This document shows, in pieces, positions 33,851 through 42,992 of a stretch of DNA of 64,000 bases; the stretch's first letter is position 1, and the number at the start of each line of letters is the position of its first letter. The stretch is from Desulfobacteraceae bacterium (GTDB lineage Bacteria > Desulfobacterota > Desulfobacteria > Desulfobacterales > Desulfosalsimonadaceae), in contig JAABSH010000010.1 in the NCBI GenBank assembly GCA_011390465.1, positions 27,116 to 91,115 of the forward strand. Direction: 5' to 3'. The notes beneath the pieces were generated by a model. It ran no database searches. It was not told the DNA's origin and saw nothing but the letters and a program-made list of their open reading frames with translations. Made by a program: the position numbers and the translations under genes.

Positions 33851-35677
33851 TTAGAGAAGATCCTCGCTGAGATCAACGCCCACTGTCGTGCTTTGCAATT
33901 CCAGACCAAACATGGATGCTGCTGTCACGCCAAGGTCTGCAATACGGATTTTTCTTTTGTTTTCTCCGGTTCTATGGCCAGGGTCTGAAATCGCAGCCAC
34001 AATGGGCAGGGTGTCGACCGAGCCATGGCCTCCATTGTAAACCCTGAACGGCGGGGTCCACTTTGGAGCCTTGATACCGACATTGGGGATATGACCGTTA
34101 TAAACCGGTATCTGCCAGCCATTTTTTGCAAGTATAATCAGATCCGGCCATATCATGGTCTGTTCCCGATCCACTTCTATATAATACTTATGGTAAAGCT
34201 CTCCGGGAAGACAGATGCCATCAACGCCATTTTTCATATCTTCGCGATCCAGCACCCACCAGGGACATTCTTTTTTTCCGGTCTGCGGGTTCATGGTTTT
34301 ATGCGCTTGCAGGATTTGCCTGGCCCTGGCAATTTGTTTTTTATTATTCCTCCAGTACAGGACGCCGTAGCTGCTTACACTGAATGCATAGATATTATCA
34401 TCCTTCACCAGGCCGGCGTTATCAAGCAATCGCATCATATCCGTCGACGTAAAATCATCAGAGTACAAATGGTTCACCGCGGAATGATCGCTGAGAAGAA
34501 TAACCTGGGCATTATCAAGAATTTCCTGTTCTTCCAGACCCTCAATAAGTCGGCCGAACTGAACATCCACATCGCGAACAGCATCAAGGCAGGCTTCCCG
34601 ATAGAGAAGCTTATTTCGCTTACTGACCAGTTGATACCCGGGTTTGTTTTCGCAATGCGCCGGCGGTTTATAGGGTACCTCTGCTTCCGTAAATTCCGAC
34701 ACGTCCCAGGCATTTCCGATACAATGTCCCGCGTCATCGCACTGGGCCAGAAGTACATAGGCCATATCCGGGTTTTCGCGCTGAAACAGTTTCAGTGTAG
34801 AATCCACAATCCATGAATCATGGGGAAAGTGCTTGGAAAAGTGTTCCATCTGCAATGTCAGAAGACTTCGTTGCCCGGTGTAAAACCGTGTCGAAACCTC
34901 GCCAAGGCGCCACCCGCTTCCTCCAAACAAACCCAGACGACCGGACTCCGGATCACACTCCCTGTCCGGGTCGGTACTGGGATCGGCAAAACTTTCTTTT
35001 TCCGGGGGATGGATATAGTCCGGATGATCAGGGCCGGTGACAATGAAATCAACCGCTGAGTCGGATTCCGGTTGCCGGAACATCTCTCCAACCCATTCTT
35101 TCCCGGATATTAACAGGGTTTTCGATTTTGGCCATTTGCGCTTCCAGGCATGAAACAGGGTATCCACCTGTCGTCCTTTATCATCTTTTGCAAAAGACAG
35201 GTTTGAGTGAGCGATTACCGGTTCACCGTCATCATTCCACCCGGAAGGCTGCGCCCAGACACCGATAATGCCGTTCTGGGCAGAACTCGTGCCGGCCAGC
35301 GCATTGAGATGATTCATGTCGGTTGCTGCCGGCAGAAAGGCTTTTGCCTCCGGAAACCACATGGATTTTTTCAGAAACCTGCGAACACCCGGCATAAGCC
35401 AATTACCGTCACTGCCTCCGGGAAAGCCTTCTGAATCAAGTTCCAGATACTTTGGGTGGAGTCCGTCAATTGCAATAAAAATCAGCTTTTTCCTCGGCAA
35501 TTCGGACGGATTGGTTATTTTATTTTTTCCCATACCTGCAAATGCCTTCATGCTCGGAAGCAATCCCATCGCATGCAACGCCAAACTGCCAAGCATCGTT
35601 GCCGACCATTTAAGGAATGCTCTCTTCCCGGAGAAAACGTCTTGCGTATCATTTTTTGCCGAACCTTTTTTATTCAT
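33851..35677 (-). CDS. Exported alkaline phosphatase-superfamily phosphodiesterase
   Basis: 608 residues. The N-terminus SGKRAFLKWSATMLGSLAL ... AFA looks like a Tat-type signal with KR in place of RR. Metal and nucleophile residues of the type I phosphodiesterase/nucleotide pyrophosphatase group appear: FIAIDGLHP (Asp), ATDMNHLNALAGTSSAQNG (Thr nucleophile region), LLSDHSAVNHL (Asp, His) and NGGHGSVDTL (His). It should act in the periplasm on a phosphate or sulfate ester. Its neighbours are an Fe-S gene remnant and sulfate-ester genes, which makes a sulfatase-like substrate worth considering. Confidence 0.8.
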   Translation of the reverse strand: MNKKGSAKNDTQDVFSGKRAFLKWSATMLGSLALHAMGLLPSMKAFAGMGKNKITNPSELPRKKLIFIAIDGLHPKYLELDSEGFPGGSDGNWLMPGVRRFLKKSMWFPEAKAFLPAATDMNHLNALAGTSSAQNGIIGVWAQPSGWNDDGEPVIAHSNLSFAKDDKGRQVDTLFHAWKRKWPKSKTLLISGKEWVGEMFRQPESDSAVDFIVTGPDHPDYIHPPEKESFADPSTDPDRECDPESGRLGLFGGSGWRLGEVSTRFYTGQRSLLTLQMEHFSKHFPHDSWIVDSTLKLFQRENPDMAYVLLAQCDDAGHCIGNAWDVSEFTEAEVPYKPPAHCENKPGYQLVSKRNKLLYREACLDAVRDVDVQFGRLIEGLEEQEILDNAQVILLSDHSAVNHLYSDDFTSTDMMRLLDNAGLVKDDNIYAFSVSSYGVLYWRNNKKQIARARQILQAHKTMNPQTGKKECPWWVLDREDMKNGVDGICLPGELYHKYYIEVDREQTMIWPDLIILAKNGWQIPVYNGHIPNVGIKAPKWTPPFRVYNGGHGSVDTLPIVAAISDPGHRTGENKRKIRIADLGVTAASMFGLELQSTTVGVDLSEDLL

Positions 35678-35704
35678 ATACTCCTCCCAGTATCTATACA
35701 GTTT

Positions 35705-35914
35705 TTATTCCGTTCCGCCGGATTTCTGAAACGGCATTGTTTTTGGCCGGATGGTTTTCCAGCGCTCCCCCACCGGGCAGGCGCGCATGCACTCTATGCA
35801 GAAATCCACGTCTGTAATATAAATCTGTCCGGTTTCTATCAGAAAATCCCTCTTTTTCATATGCTGGCGAATCATTCGCAGATAGCCCGGCCACTGCCAG
35901 AACCGGGCCGGCGG
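35705..35914 (-). pseudogene. 3' remnant of an Fe-S reductase gene (copy of 40695-40904)
   Basis: The 210 bases align without gaps to the 3' end of the Fe-S protein gene at 40695-41573. The frame is open through DFCIECMRACPVGERW to a stop at 35705. Over the 190-base core (35725-35914 against 40715-40904) I count seven differences, all synonymous (for example CGA/CGG, CAG/CAA, AAG/AAA). Only the last few codons change residues (KSGGTE against KNTATE). The 5' part is gone: at 35914 it joins the end of the cytochrome gene, which overlaps it. Confidence 0.9.
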
Positions 35915-38022
35915 TCAACGGATTCTTCAGGGCGTTCTCCGGCCAGAAGCATGCCCAGGCTGAATATCGCTTCATGCATTTTTGGATCGGCTTTGATGGC
36001 CCTGCGAAGATGCATTTCTGCCTGACCGGTCTTTTTCTGTTCGGCTTTCAAAAGCCCCATGTTGAAATTTGCCGTCGCATTGTCGGGTGATACCGCCAGG
36101 GCCATTTTTAAAAATTTTTCGGCTTTTTTGTTTTTCCCGGTTCGCGAATGGGCCATTGCTGCATTGACCATGGGCATGATCGCACGGGGCTCAATCGTTA
36201 TTGCCGTATTATAGGCGGACAGGGCAGACGAAAAATCACCGCTGTCCAGGTAGAAATTGCCCAGATTGTAATGAGATGTCCACTGGTCCGGGCGGGTTTT
36301 CATTGTAGATATATACTCTTGTGTTGCTTTGTTTATAAAATCAGCGTCCTCTTCCGTTTGTGCAGATTCCGGGTGCCCGGCAAGGGCTGCAGCGGCTTTG
36401 ATTCTCACCAGCCGGATGTCATCGCCGGTTGCAGACAGTAAAACGGCCCTGGTGGTTTTTAACGGAAACCGGCCGAGAGATTCCATGGCACTGGCGCGGA
36501 CAAGCGGAGAAGAGTCTTTTGCGGCATCCAGGAGGACCGGCAGGACATCCGGATCGGGACAGGGCCTCAGCAACCGGATAAGGGATGCCACAAAAACCGC
36601 GTCCCGGTCTTTGAGTTTGATGTAATCGAGAATCTCGGAAAGCCGGGTCCAGTCTTGTTTACGTGCCGCATTGATCAATTCGGCACGATGCATCAGGGGG
36701 GCCTGGTAGTCTGTTTTTCGCCACTTTCTCACCCATTCATCCGCCCATGCGGCATCTTTGTCATCATGACACAGGTTGCAGGCATTGGGGGATTCAAAAG
36801 CGATGGTGGCAGCTGGTGTGGGCGGAATCATGGAATGATCACTGCGCCGCATTCCGGCAAACGATGTCATGGGCATATGGCAGCGGATGCATTGGCTGCC
36901 CGTGCTGTCTTTTTTGTGGAAAGTGTGTGTTGTGGCGTTTTCGACCCGTTGTTTATGGCAGGGCATGCAGGACTGGTTGGGGTCATTTTTCTGCCGGTAG
37001 CGTCCGCTGGAGGTGTGACAGTGCAGGCAGCTCAGTTCGCCGGACTTTGCACAGGGGCTCAGTAACCAGGAGGTAAATGTGTAATTCTCACCCAGGTCCC
37101 GGCCGTCGGGATAATAATCGGCGTTTTCCAGGCACACCAAATCGAAATGATCAAAGAACTGATCGCCCGGAATGAAGCCCTCGGTCAGCGGTATGGCCTT
37201 GGCATGGCAGGCATCACAGGCATCATTGTTCTGGTCCGCTGTAAAATCCCTGCCCCTGCGGATGATTTTCAAATCTTTGAGAATCTTACCCTCCGGTGCC
37301 TGCCGGCAAACCCGGATATGTTCATCACAGGGGCCGTGGCAGGTTTCGCAGTTGATACCCGGTTCTGCCCAGCGGGTATGGTAGGTGTCTGTTTTTAGAT
37401 CATAGTTCGTATCCAGCTGGCTCACATGGCAGTTATAACAGGCCGTGTTAAAGGTATAGGGCCAGTCCCTCCAACTCACGGGTTCATCGGGTTCCAAGCC
37501 CGGAAAATGTCGTAACCCGCTTTTGGCCGTATCGAACCATTTTTTTTCATGCACATCATAAGCGACGGGCAGGGTTTGCAAGCGCCCCCGCTCCATGGGG
37601 GTCAGAAAATAATAGACGTTTTTACCGCCCAGAACATGGGCGATGGGATAGGTTTTCTCTCCGTCCGGCCCATTCTCCTTCATGATGCCGGCGGCTGTAT
37701 CCACTCGATATCGATACCTGCCAATCGTGATTTCTTCAGGCTGGGGGGTCAGCATTGCGCTTGCAAGATCCGTTGAAAACGGCTGCATGGCCTTTGCGTG
37801 ATGGGACGGCGACCAGCGTTTATAGAATTTTTCATGACATTCACGGCAGCTTTCCGTCCCCGAAAACCCTTTCTTCTTATTACTGGCGGGCGATTCGGCT
37901 GCCATCGCCGGGGTGACCGTTGAATTGACGATAACCGGAAACAACCCGATACAAACCAGGAGGATCAGTGCGCCGGTACCCATATGAAGGAGTGGCCGGA
38001 GAGTGGTCAACACGAAATGCAT
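35872..38022 (-). CDS. Octaheme cytochrome c with HEAT and TPR repeats, C-terminus rearranged
   Basis: 716 residues with an N-terminal signal/anchor (LILLVCIGLFPVIV; cleavage near PAMAAES), so periplasmic. Eight CxxCH heme motifs: CRECH, CYNCH, CETCH, CDACH, CLHCH, CMPCH, CIRCH and CNLCH. A HEAT-like part (about 440-560) and three TPR units (about 570-700) follow. The last 13 residues (RRPGSGSGRAICE) are encoded by the Fe-S gene remnant in another frame, so the original C-terminus is lost. The TPR array may end early but the heme part is complete. It starts 20 bases after the alkylsulfatase stop on the same strand. Confidence 0.85.
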   Translation of the reverse strand: MHFVLTTLRPLLHMGTGALILLVCIGLFPVIVNSTVTPAMAAESPASNKKKGFSGTESCRECHEKFYKRWSPSHHAKAMQPFSTDLASAMLTPQPEEITIGRYRYRVDTAAGIMKENGPDGEKTYPIAHVLGGKNVYYFLTPMERGRLQTLPVAYDVHEKKWFDTAKSGLRHFPGLEPDEPVSWRDWPYTFNTACYNCHVSQLDTNYDLKTDTYHTRWAEPGINCETCHGPCDEHIRVCRQAPEGKILKDLKIIRRGRDFTADQNNDACDACHAKAIPLTEGFIPGDQFFDHFDLVCLENADYYPDGRDLGENYTFTSWLLSPCAKSGELSCLHCHTSSGRYRQKNDPNQSCMPCHKQRVENATTHTFHKKDSTGSQCIRCHMPMTSFAGMRRSDHSMIPPTPAATIAFESPNACNLCHDDKDAAWADEWVRKWRKTDYQAPLMHRAELINAARKQDWTRLSEILDYIKLKDRDAVFVASLIRLLRPCPDPDVLPVLLDAAKDSSPLVRASAMESLGRFPLKTTRAVLLSATGDDIRLVRIKAAAALAGHPESAQTEEDADFINKATQEYISTMKTRPDQWTSHYNLGNFYLDSGDFSSALSAYNTAITIEPRAIMPMVNAAMAHSRTGKNKKAEKFLKMALAVSPDNATANFNMGLLKAEQKKTGQAEMHLRRAIKADPKMHEAIFSLGMLLAGERPEESVDRRPGSGSGRAICE

Positions 38023-38042
38023 AGGATTTTAATCCGTTTCGA

Positions 38043-40028
38043 TTAGGGCGTTACAATGTTAAATTTACCCTCGGGTTTGTCAAACAAAAGGAAAAATCGT
38101 ACCAGGTCAATCCGGCTGCCGCTGGTTTCAAGATCGTCGGAAAAAATCGTATCCTTAATACCGGCCTTGCCGATGACCATTTTCAGAAAAAGCGCATGGG
38201 TCAGTGTCAGCGTGGCATCGGCATCCGGGTCCGGGACCGCCTTTTTATGGTGCATCACCGAATTTTCCAGAGTCAAAACGTGGCTTTCATTAATGTCTTT
38301 AAAAATAATGTTTACAATAAAATTTTTGCCTTCCGCAGCAGGGCCATCCAGTGCAACAGCCATGCTGTCAAAAAAACGGGCTAAAGGCGTATGCCTTAAA
38401 AGGTCTAACTTTTTTTCCATATTCATGGCTTTTTGAGGGGCCCCATGGCGCAACTCATAAGCGGCGCTGAGGTATACATTCCGCCATGGACCACTTTCAG
38501 ACTGATACCCCAGCTGGTCATATGTATCTGCCAGAAGTGTTTTTGCCCTGGTATTGTCCGGTTCTGCGAACACCAGATGGTTGAGTACCTCTGCAACCCA
38601 TCGGTACTCACCGGTATCAAAGGAGGCCCGGGCTTTTTCCAGGACCTGATCCGCACCCCCCATATAATCGATGTATCGAACAGCCGAATTTTCCGGCGGC
38701 AAAGGGTCAAGGTTTGCGGGGTTCGCGTCATACCAGCCAAAATATGCCTGGTAAACAGCCTTTGCGTTGTGCTTGAGCGTGCCATAATAGCCGCGGTTTG
38801 AAAAAAAGGTAGTTAACGATTGCGGAAGCCTGATCTGTTCGGCTATTTCACTAGCTGTATAACCGGCATTGGCAAGCCTGACCGTCTGATCATGTATGTA
38901 TTTATACAGATCCCTTTGTTTTTTCAAAAAGTCCATGACCTGTTTGTTGCCCCAGATGGGCCAGTGGTGACATCCAAAATATATATCCGCATCACCGAAT
39001 AGCGTTATCGCCTCATCAATATAACCGCTCCATTTTAATGCGTCACGAACTTTTGCCCCGCGTAATGTATATAAATTGTGCATGTTACGCGATACAATTT
39101 CCGCCCCGCAATAAGCCTTTGCATCCGGAAGATAAAAGGTCAGTTCCGCCGGTGCTTCAGATTCAGGCGCGTATTGAAATACAAAGCGGATGCCATCGAT
39201 AACCATTTTCTGTGGCGTCTTGTCCACAACCTCTGTTGGCGGCAGAATGCCGAATGTCCCCAAAAAAGGAACGGCATGGCCAAGGCCGTCGTCCACATGC
39301 CCTCGCGCTGAATTTGACAGATACTTGCCGTACATATACTCAGCCCTTCTTAACATGCCGATGCCGGCAATAACATTTTCACTGGTCGCCTCAGCCATGA
39401 AGCCTTTGGGTGCAATAATACGGACGTTTTGTTTTTCTACTTCTTCAGGCGACAAGACACCCAGCACACCGCCAAAGTGATCGATATGGCTGTGGGTGAA
39501 AATCATTGCAACAATTGGTTTTTCCGTTAAATGTTTTCGTGCAAACGCAATGGCCTTAGATGACGTTTCCATGGTGGTCAGAGGATCAATAATAATCCAT
39601 CCGGTGTTGCCTTCAATAATGGTCATATTGGAAAGACAAAATCCCCGAAGCTGATAGATCCCTTCCGTGACTTTAAACAGGCCATGAATTTTGTTTAATT
39701 TCGCCTGGCGCCAGAGGCTTGGATTAACGCTTGAAGGCGCATCGCCTTTAACAAATCCATAGGCGGCCTGATCCCATATAACGGTTCCGTCCACATCGCT
39801 GACACGCAAATCCGGATCACTGGCAATCAGGCCCTTCTGGCACTCCATAAATGATTGCTGGTCTGAAAAAGGAAGCGCGTCCAGCACGCTGTCATTTAAC
39901 TTTTCAGTGATTGCCGTCGGCGCCGTGTGCCCATTGGCATCTGCATCCGGCGCATATGATATTTTTTCCTTACAACCGACAAAAATAGCTGCCGCTATGA
40001 GTAACAAAAGAACCGCTTTTGTTTTCAT
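38043..40028 (-). CDS. SdsA-type alkylsulfatase, lipoprotein
   Basis: 661 residues, close to SdsA1/YjcS. Lipobox AIFVGC (Cys about 19). The MBL domain has THSHIDHFGGVLG for the two zinc ions, then APESEAPAELTFYLP and CGAEIVSRNMHNLYTLRGA, both hallmarks of class III alkylsulfatases. A helical dimerisation domain (about 370-525) and a C-terminal SCP2-like domain for the alkyl chain (about 535-660) follow. The family hydrolyses primary alkyl sulfates such as dodecyl sulfate to alcohol and sulfate. As a lipoprotein it would act outside the cytoplasm. AAAGGAAG precedes the ATG. The sulfatase remnant upstream, the octaheme cytochrome downstream and the alcohol and aldehyde oxidoreductases nearby fit alkyl sulfate use. 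Confidence 0.9.
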   Translation of the reverse strand: MKTKAVLLLLIAAAIFVGCKEKISYAPDADANGHTAPTAITEKLNDSVLDALPFSDQQSFMECQKGLIASDPDLRVSDVDGTVIWDQAAYGFVKGDAPSSVNPSLWRQAKLNKIHGLFKVTEGIYQLRGFCLSNMTIIEGNTGWIIIDPLTTMETSSKAIAFARKHLTEKPIVAMIFTHSHIDHFGGVLGVLSPEEVEKQNVRIIAPKGFMAEATSENVIAGIGMLRRAEYMYGKYLSNSARGHVDDGLGHAVPFLGTFGILPPTEVVDKTPQKMVIDGIRFVFQYAPESEAPAELTFYLPDAKAYCGAEIVSRNMHNLYTLRGAKVRDALKWSGYIDEAITLFGDADIYFGCHHWPIWGNKQVMDFLKKQRDLYKYIHDQTVRLANAGYTASEIAEQIRLPQSLTTFFSNRGYYGTLKHNAKAVYQAYFGWYDANPANLDPLPPENSAVRYIDYMGGADQVLEKARASFDTGEYRWVAEVLNHLVFAEPDNTRAKTLLADTYDQLGYQSESGPWRNVYLSAAYELRHGAPQKAMNMEKKLDLLRHTPLARFFDSMAVALDGPAAEGKNFIVNIIFKDINESHVLTLENSVMHHKKAVPDPDADATLTLTHALFLKMVIGKAGIKDTIFSDDLETSGSRIDLVRFFLLFDKPEGKFNIVTP

Positions 40029-40029
40029 G

Positions 40030-40648
40030 CTACTTCCTTTTTTTAAATTTACGTATGATAAAGAATCCGGACAGGATCAGGAGCCCGCCTGAGTAAAACG
40101 GCGCCTGGGCTTTTAACTGGGTTTGTATGGAAAATCGCCTGACCTGTGTAATCTGGTCATAATCTTCGGGAACCGGCAGCACGTTGTTGTCGGCAGCATA
40201 CTTGCGGTACGCGTCCATCATGGCCCTGAATCTTTCCGGCATTTCTTCTTTGAGATCTTTTGTTTCTCCCGGGTCAATGACGATATTAAAGAGATGCCAC
40301 TGGTTGTCGCCCAAAGGCCCCCTGTTTTTGACAATCTTGAAATCCCTCTTGAAAAGGGCCGCATTGCCAGGAGTATGTTGGGCGCACCGTTTCTGTGGCT
40401 GTCCACGCCTGTCATCAGAATGCCCATAGTCGGTACACAGGTGTATGATAGTTGGTGAAAACCAGGCCTTCATCTGCCAGCCGGCTGATGGTGGGGGTCG
40501 GGATTTCGCTGCCATAGGGTGCGGTGTCTATAAACCCCAGGTCATCGGCCAGGATTAAAACGATATTGGGGGAGGCGGCAAAAACATTGTTGGTCAGCAA
40601 AATACTCCAGAGCAGGCATGAGATGAGCCTGAAAAACAATTTTACCAT
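40030..40648 (-). pseudogene. Arylsulfatase pseudogene, active site lost
   Basis: Three frames cover parts of one sulfatase. 40648-40440: signal peptide and SPNIVLILADDLGF...FTNYHT, with the first metal Asp residues. About 40430-40365: MGILMTGVDSHRNG, the block after the active site. About 40375-40030: WHLFNIVIDPGETKDL and a C-terminal membrane anchor (SGGLLILSGFFIIRKFKKRK). The CxPxR formylglycine motif should lie at the first frame break, where only a damaged VPTM-like stretch is left, and about 350 residues are missing in the middle. It cannot be active. It sits first behind the Fe-S gene in the leftward operon. Confidence 0.88.
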
Positions 40649-40694
40649 AATGGGTGGCCTCTCTGATTAACCGTAATTTTCGTTCGGGTATTAT

Positions 40695-41573
40695 TTATTC
40701 CGTAGCCGTATTTTTCTGAAACGGCATTGTTTTTGGCCGGATGGTTTTCCAGCGCTCCCCCACCGGGCAGGCGCGCATGCACTCTATGCAGAAATCCACG
40801 TCCGTAATATAAATCTGTCCGGTTTCTATCAGAAAATCCCTTTTTTTCATATGCTGACGAATCATCCGCAGATATCCCGGCCATTGCCAGAAACGGGCCG
40901 GCGGGAGCTGCTTGAACCCCAGAGACCAGTAGACAAAACACGGATCCACATCATATCCGTCCGGCGTTAAAGCCCCGGACGGGCAGGCGTCTATGCATTT
41001 GCTGCATCCGTTGCACAGACCTGAATCCTGCGGTAAATCCGGTGCCAGTTCCGCTTCGGTGACAATGGCGCACAACCGCTGGTGGGGCCCGAATTCCGGG
41101 GTGAGCAGGAGGTTGTTTTTTCCGATCTCTCCCATGCCGCAGGAAACTGCGGCATGTTTAAGGGACAAAAAACCGGCGGTGCGGGTCTGGCGGAACTTTT
41201 TCCCGGTTTCCGGATCATGTTTAAAAATTTCCACGGGCTTGTCCGCTGAAATGGGAAGGGATAAAAACCCATTCTGCTCGAGCCTGCGGCCAATTTTTTC
41301 AGCTGTTTCATCCAGCAGGCGGGAGGTCTGCATCTTGCTCCGGGTCCAGAGCATGATGTCGGGAGAGTAAACTGATCCGAGACTATGGGCCACCGCCATC
41401 ACAATAACACTTTTGGCTGTGGGCATCAAATCCGTGGCAGGACGCGGCGGGTATGCCAGAATCAGGTTTTGCGCATCCGCGATGCCCACCAGGTCAATTC
41501 CTTCCGCCTTGATCAATGCTTTGATTGCGGCTGCATCGATTTTTTCCATTTGTTCAGGCTCAGCGTTCCTCAT
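40695..41573 (-). CDS. QueG-like 4Fe-4S protein
   Basis: About 292 residues from ATG 41573, with GGGAGA 9 bases upstream. Two Fe-S binding sequences: CNGCSKCIDACPSGAL near residue 195 and FCIECMRACPVG near 270. The N-terminal half resembles the cobalamin-binding part of epoxyqueuosine reductase and reductive dehalogenases (FLSLKHAAVSCGMGEIGKNNLLLTPEFGP), but the protein is shorter than QueG and lacks its HEAT tail. It may be a corrinoid- or electron-transfer protein serving the sulfatase/oxidation cluster. Transcribed away from the TetR gene across two operators. Its 3' end has a 210-base twin at 35705-35914. Confidence 0.8.
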   Translation of the reverse strand: MRNAEPEQMEKIDAAAIKALIKAEGIDLVGIADAQNLILAYPPRPATDLMPTAKSVIVMAVAHSLGSVYSPDIMLWTRSKMQTSRLLDETAEKIGRRLEQNGFLSLPISADKPVEIFKHDPETGKKFRQTRTAGFLSLKHAAVSCGMGEIGKNNLLLTPEFGPHQRLCAIVTEAELAPDLPQDSGLCNGCSKCIDACPSGALTPDGYDVDPCFVYWSLGFKQLPPARFWQWPGYLRMIRQHMKKRDFLIETGQIYITDVDFCIECMRACPVGERWKTIRPKTMPFQKNTATE

Positions 41574-41788
41574 TATCAATTTTCTCCCTTAGCGTTTAGG
41601 GATTCCGGATTCGTTTACTCCTGTAAACCTCTGTGGATAAAATTTCCTGCATTGTATCGGGAATTTAACCAATTTGCACACCATTTATAAACGTCTCCTT
41701 TCATTATATTGACAAGAAATTCCCGTTCTTCTCATGAATTTTATTTTTTCATAAGGCACCTTTTGTTAAATAATGGGCACAAACAATA

Positions 41789-41808
41789 TTTTTAACGATC
41801 GTTAAAAA
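41789..41808. promoter_or_regulatory. Perfect 20-base palindrome, probable TetR operator 1
   Basis: TTTTTAACGATCGTTAAAAA is a perfect palindrome in the divergent space. Its half-site TTTAACG is repeated in the palindrome centred at 41850/41851. It lies on the side of the Fe-S gene, where it could block the leftward promoter. Confidence 0.75.
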
Positions 41809-41830
41809 GCCTAAACTGCTGAAAATGTTC

Positions 41831-41870
41831 TGTCAAGTTAAATTTAACGGCCGTTAAAACCTGCTTGACA
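41831..41870. promoter_or_regulatory. Nested palindrome and promoter, probable TetR operator 2
   Basis: The core TTTAACGGCCGTTAAA (41843-41858) is perfect, and outer arms TGTCAAG (41831-41837) and CTTGACA (41864-41870) share the same centre. The outer arms are -35 boxes facing both ways. Rightward, TTGACA (41865-41870) is 17 bases from CATAAT (41888-41893), a strong promoter match. Leftward the -10 is poor. A repressor bound here would cover both -35 boxes. Confidence 0.75.
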
Positions 41871-41901
41871 GATCAACCCGCAGCAAGCATAATGCGCCAT
41901 C

Positions 41902-42591
41902 ATGACAGCGCTTTCAAAAATAAAAACCCCGAAAAAGAAACCTTCTATTTCTCCAAAAAAGGGGCACCATAAACAACCGACCCGTGAAAAAATTATTAAA
42001 GCGGCGACACAGGTGTTTGCCGGCTATCCGTATCATAGTGCCAGCATCCGGATGATCGGAAAAGCAGCCGAAATTGATCATCCGCTGGTAAATTATTATT
42101 TCCCCTCCAAGGCAGCGCTTTTTGAAGCAGTGATCGACGATGTGGCAGACGAGTATTATCAGGCAAACATTTCATGGTTTGACGGTCTTGACAAAATGAA
42201 TCCCAAAGCCGGCCTTGACCTCTATTTAGACCGCTTTTTCGATTTTGCCTTAAAACATCCCGGTGCTTTCAGGATCATCGCGCTTAATCTGGTGCAGGCG
42301 GAAGACCATGACGTCATTCCGGGATATGAACGGATCAGGGATTTTTTTGCCAAAACAAAGCAAAACTTTAAAGATGCCGTCCCGATGAGCGGAACTGACG
42401 ATGACATCGACATGTTTCTGAACAGTTTCAATACCCTGGCCATCAATTACCTGGCCGCCGGGACCTATTATGCCAGCATTCTGGGAATAGAACCCGGAAG
42501 CCGGCAATATCTTGAGTGGGTAAAAAAAACCATGATGTTTGTACTCCTGCCACGGCTGAGGCATATCATCAATGGGGAGAGCAAAGACTGA
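41902..42591 (+). CDS. TetR-family repressor
   Basis: 229 residues. The DNA-binding domain (about 30-75) reads REKIIKAATQVFAGYPYHSASIRMIGKAAEIDHPLVNYYFPSKAALFEAV, typical TetR. The C-terminal ligand domain is helical and ligand unknown, perhaps an alcohol, fatty acid or acyl-CoA given the neighbours. The predicted transcription start (about 41900) is next to the ATG and no ribosome site is seen, so the mRNA may be leaderless. It heads an operon with the SCP2-like, alcohol dehydrogenase and aldehyde oxidoreductase genes and probably also controls the divergent leftward genes. Confidence 0.9.
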   Translation: MTALSKIKTPKKKPSISPKKGHHKQPTREKIIKAATQVFAGYPYHSASIRMIGKAAEIDHPLVNYYFPSKAALFEAVIDDVADEYYQANISWFDGLDKMNPKAGLDLYLDRFFDFALKHPGAFRIIALNLVQAEDHDVIPGYERIRDFFAKTKQNFKDAVPMSGTDDDIDMFLNSFNTLAINYLAAGTYYASILGIEPGSRQYLEWVKKTMMFVLLPRLRHIINGESKD

Positions 42592-42624
42592 TATCAATTC
42601 TTTCACTTACATAAGGAGAATGTG

Positions 42625-42978
42625 ATGAGATTTTTACTGTTGCTGACAATCCTTGCATCAAAATTCAAAAAATCCGCTGCAACCAACAAGAACTTTAAAA
42701 AATTTCTCATGGGCCATGAATGCCGGATTGTGGTCAAAACCAAAGACAACAAAAAAGGCAAACGCTTTATTTTTAAAGACGGAAACTTTTCTTCCGACTC
42801 GAATCTGCATGAATATGACGCGGCCATGGTCTGGACAAATCCGGTCATTGCATTTAATGCCATGAAAAAAGGGGAAGAAGGAATCATGAAGGCCCTCCAG
42901 AACCATCTGGTCGGCATTGAAGGCCAGATTCACTCGTTTACCTGGTTCGGCGCGGCCATCAATTTTGTTATGGAATAA
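42625..42978 (+). CDS. SCP2-like lipid-binding protein
   Basis: 117 residues from ATG 42625, with AAGGAG 6 bases upstream. The pattern CRIVVKTKD..KGKRFIFKDGNF...DAAMVWTNP...ALQNHLVGIEGQIHSFTWFGAAINFV follows the SCP2 sterol-carrier fold, a hydrophobic tunnel. The alkylsulfatase at 38043-40028 ends in a similar domain. A free SCP2 protein between a regulator and an alcohol dehydrogenase gene suggests carriage or sensing of long-chain substrates. Start of the protein (MRFLLLLTILASKF) is hydrophobic but has no clear cleavage site. Confidence 0.65.
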   Translation: MRFLLLLTILASKFKKSAATNKNFKKFLMGHECRIVVKTKDNKKGKRFIFKDGNFSSDSNLHEYDAAMVWTNPVIAFNAMKKGEEGIMKALQNHLVGIEGQIHSFTWFGAAINFVME

Positions 42979-42992
42979 ATTTAGGAGACGAT

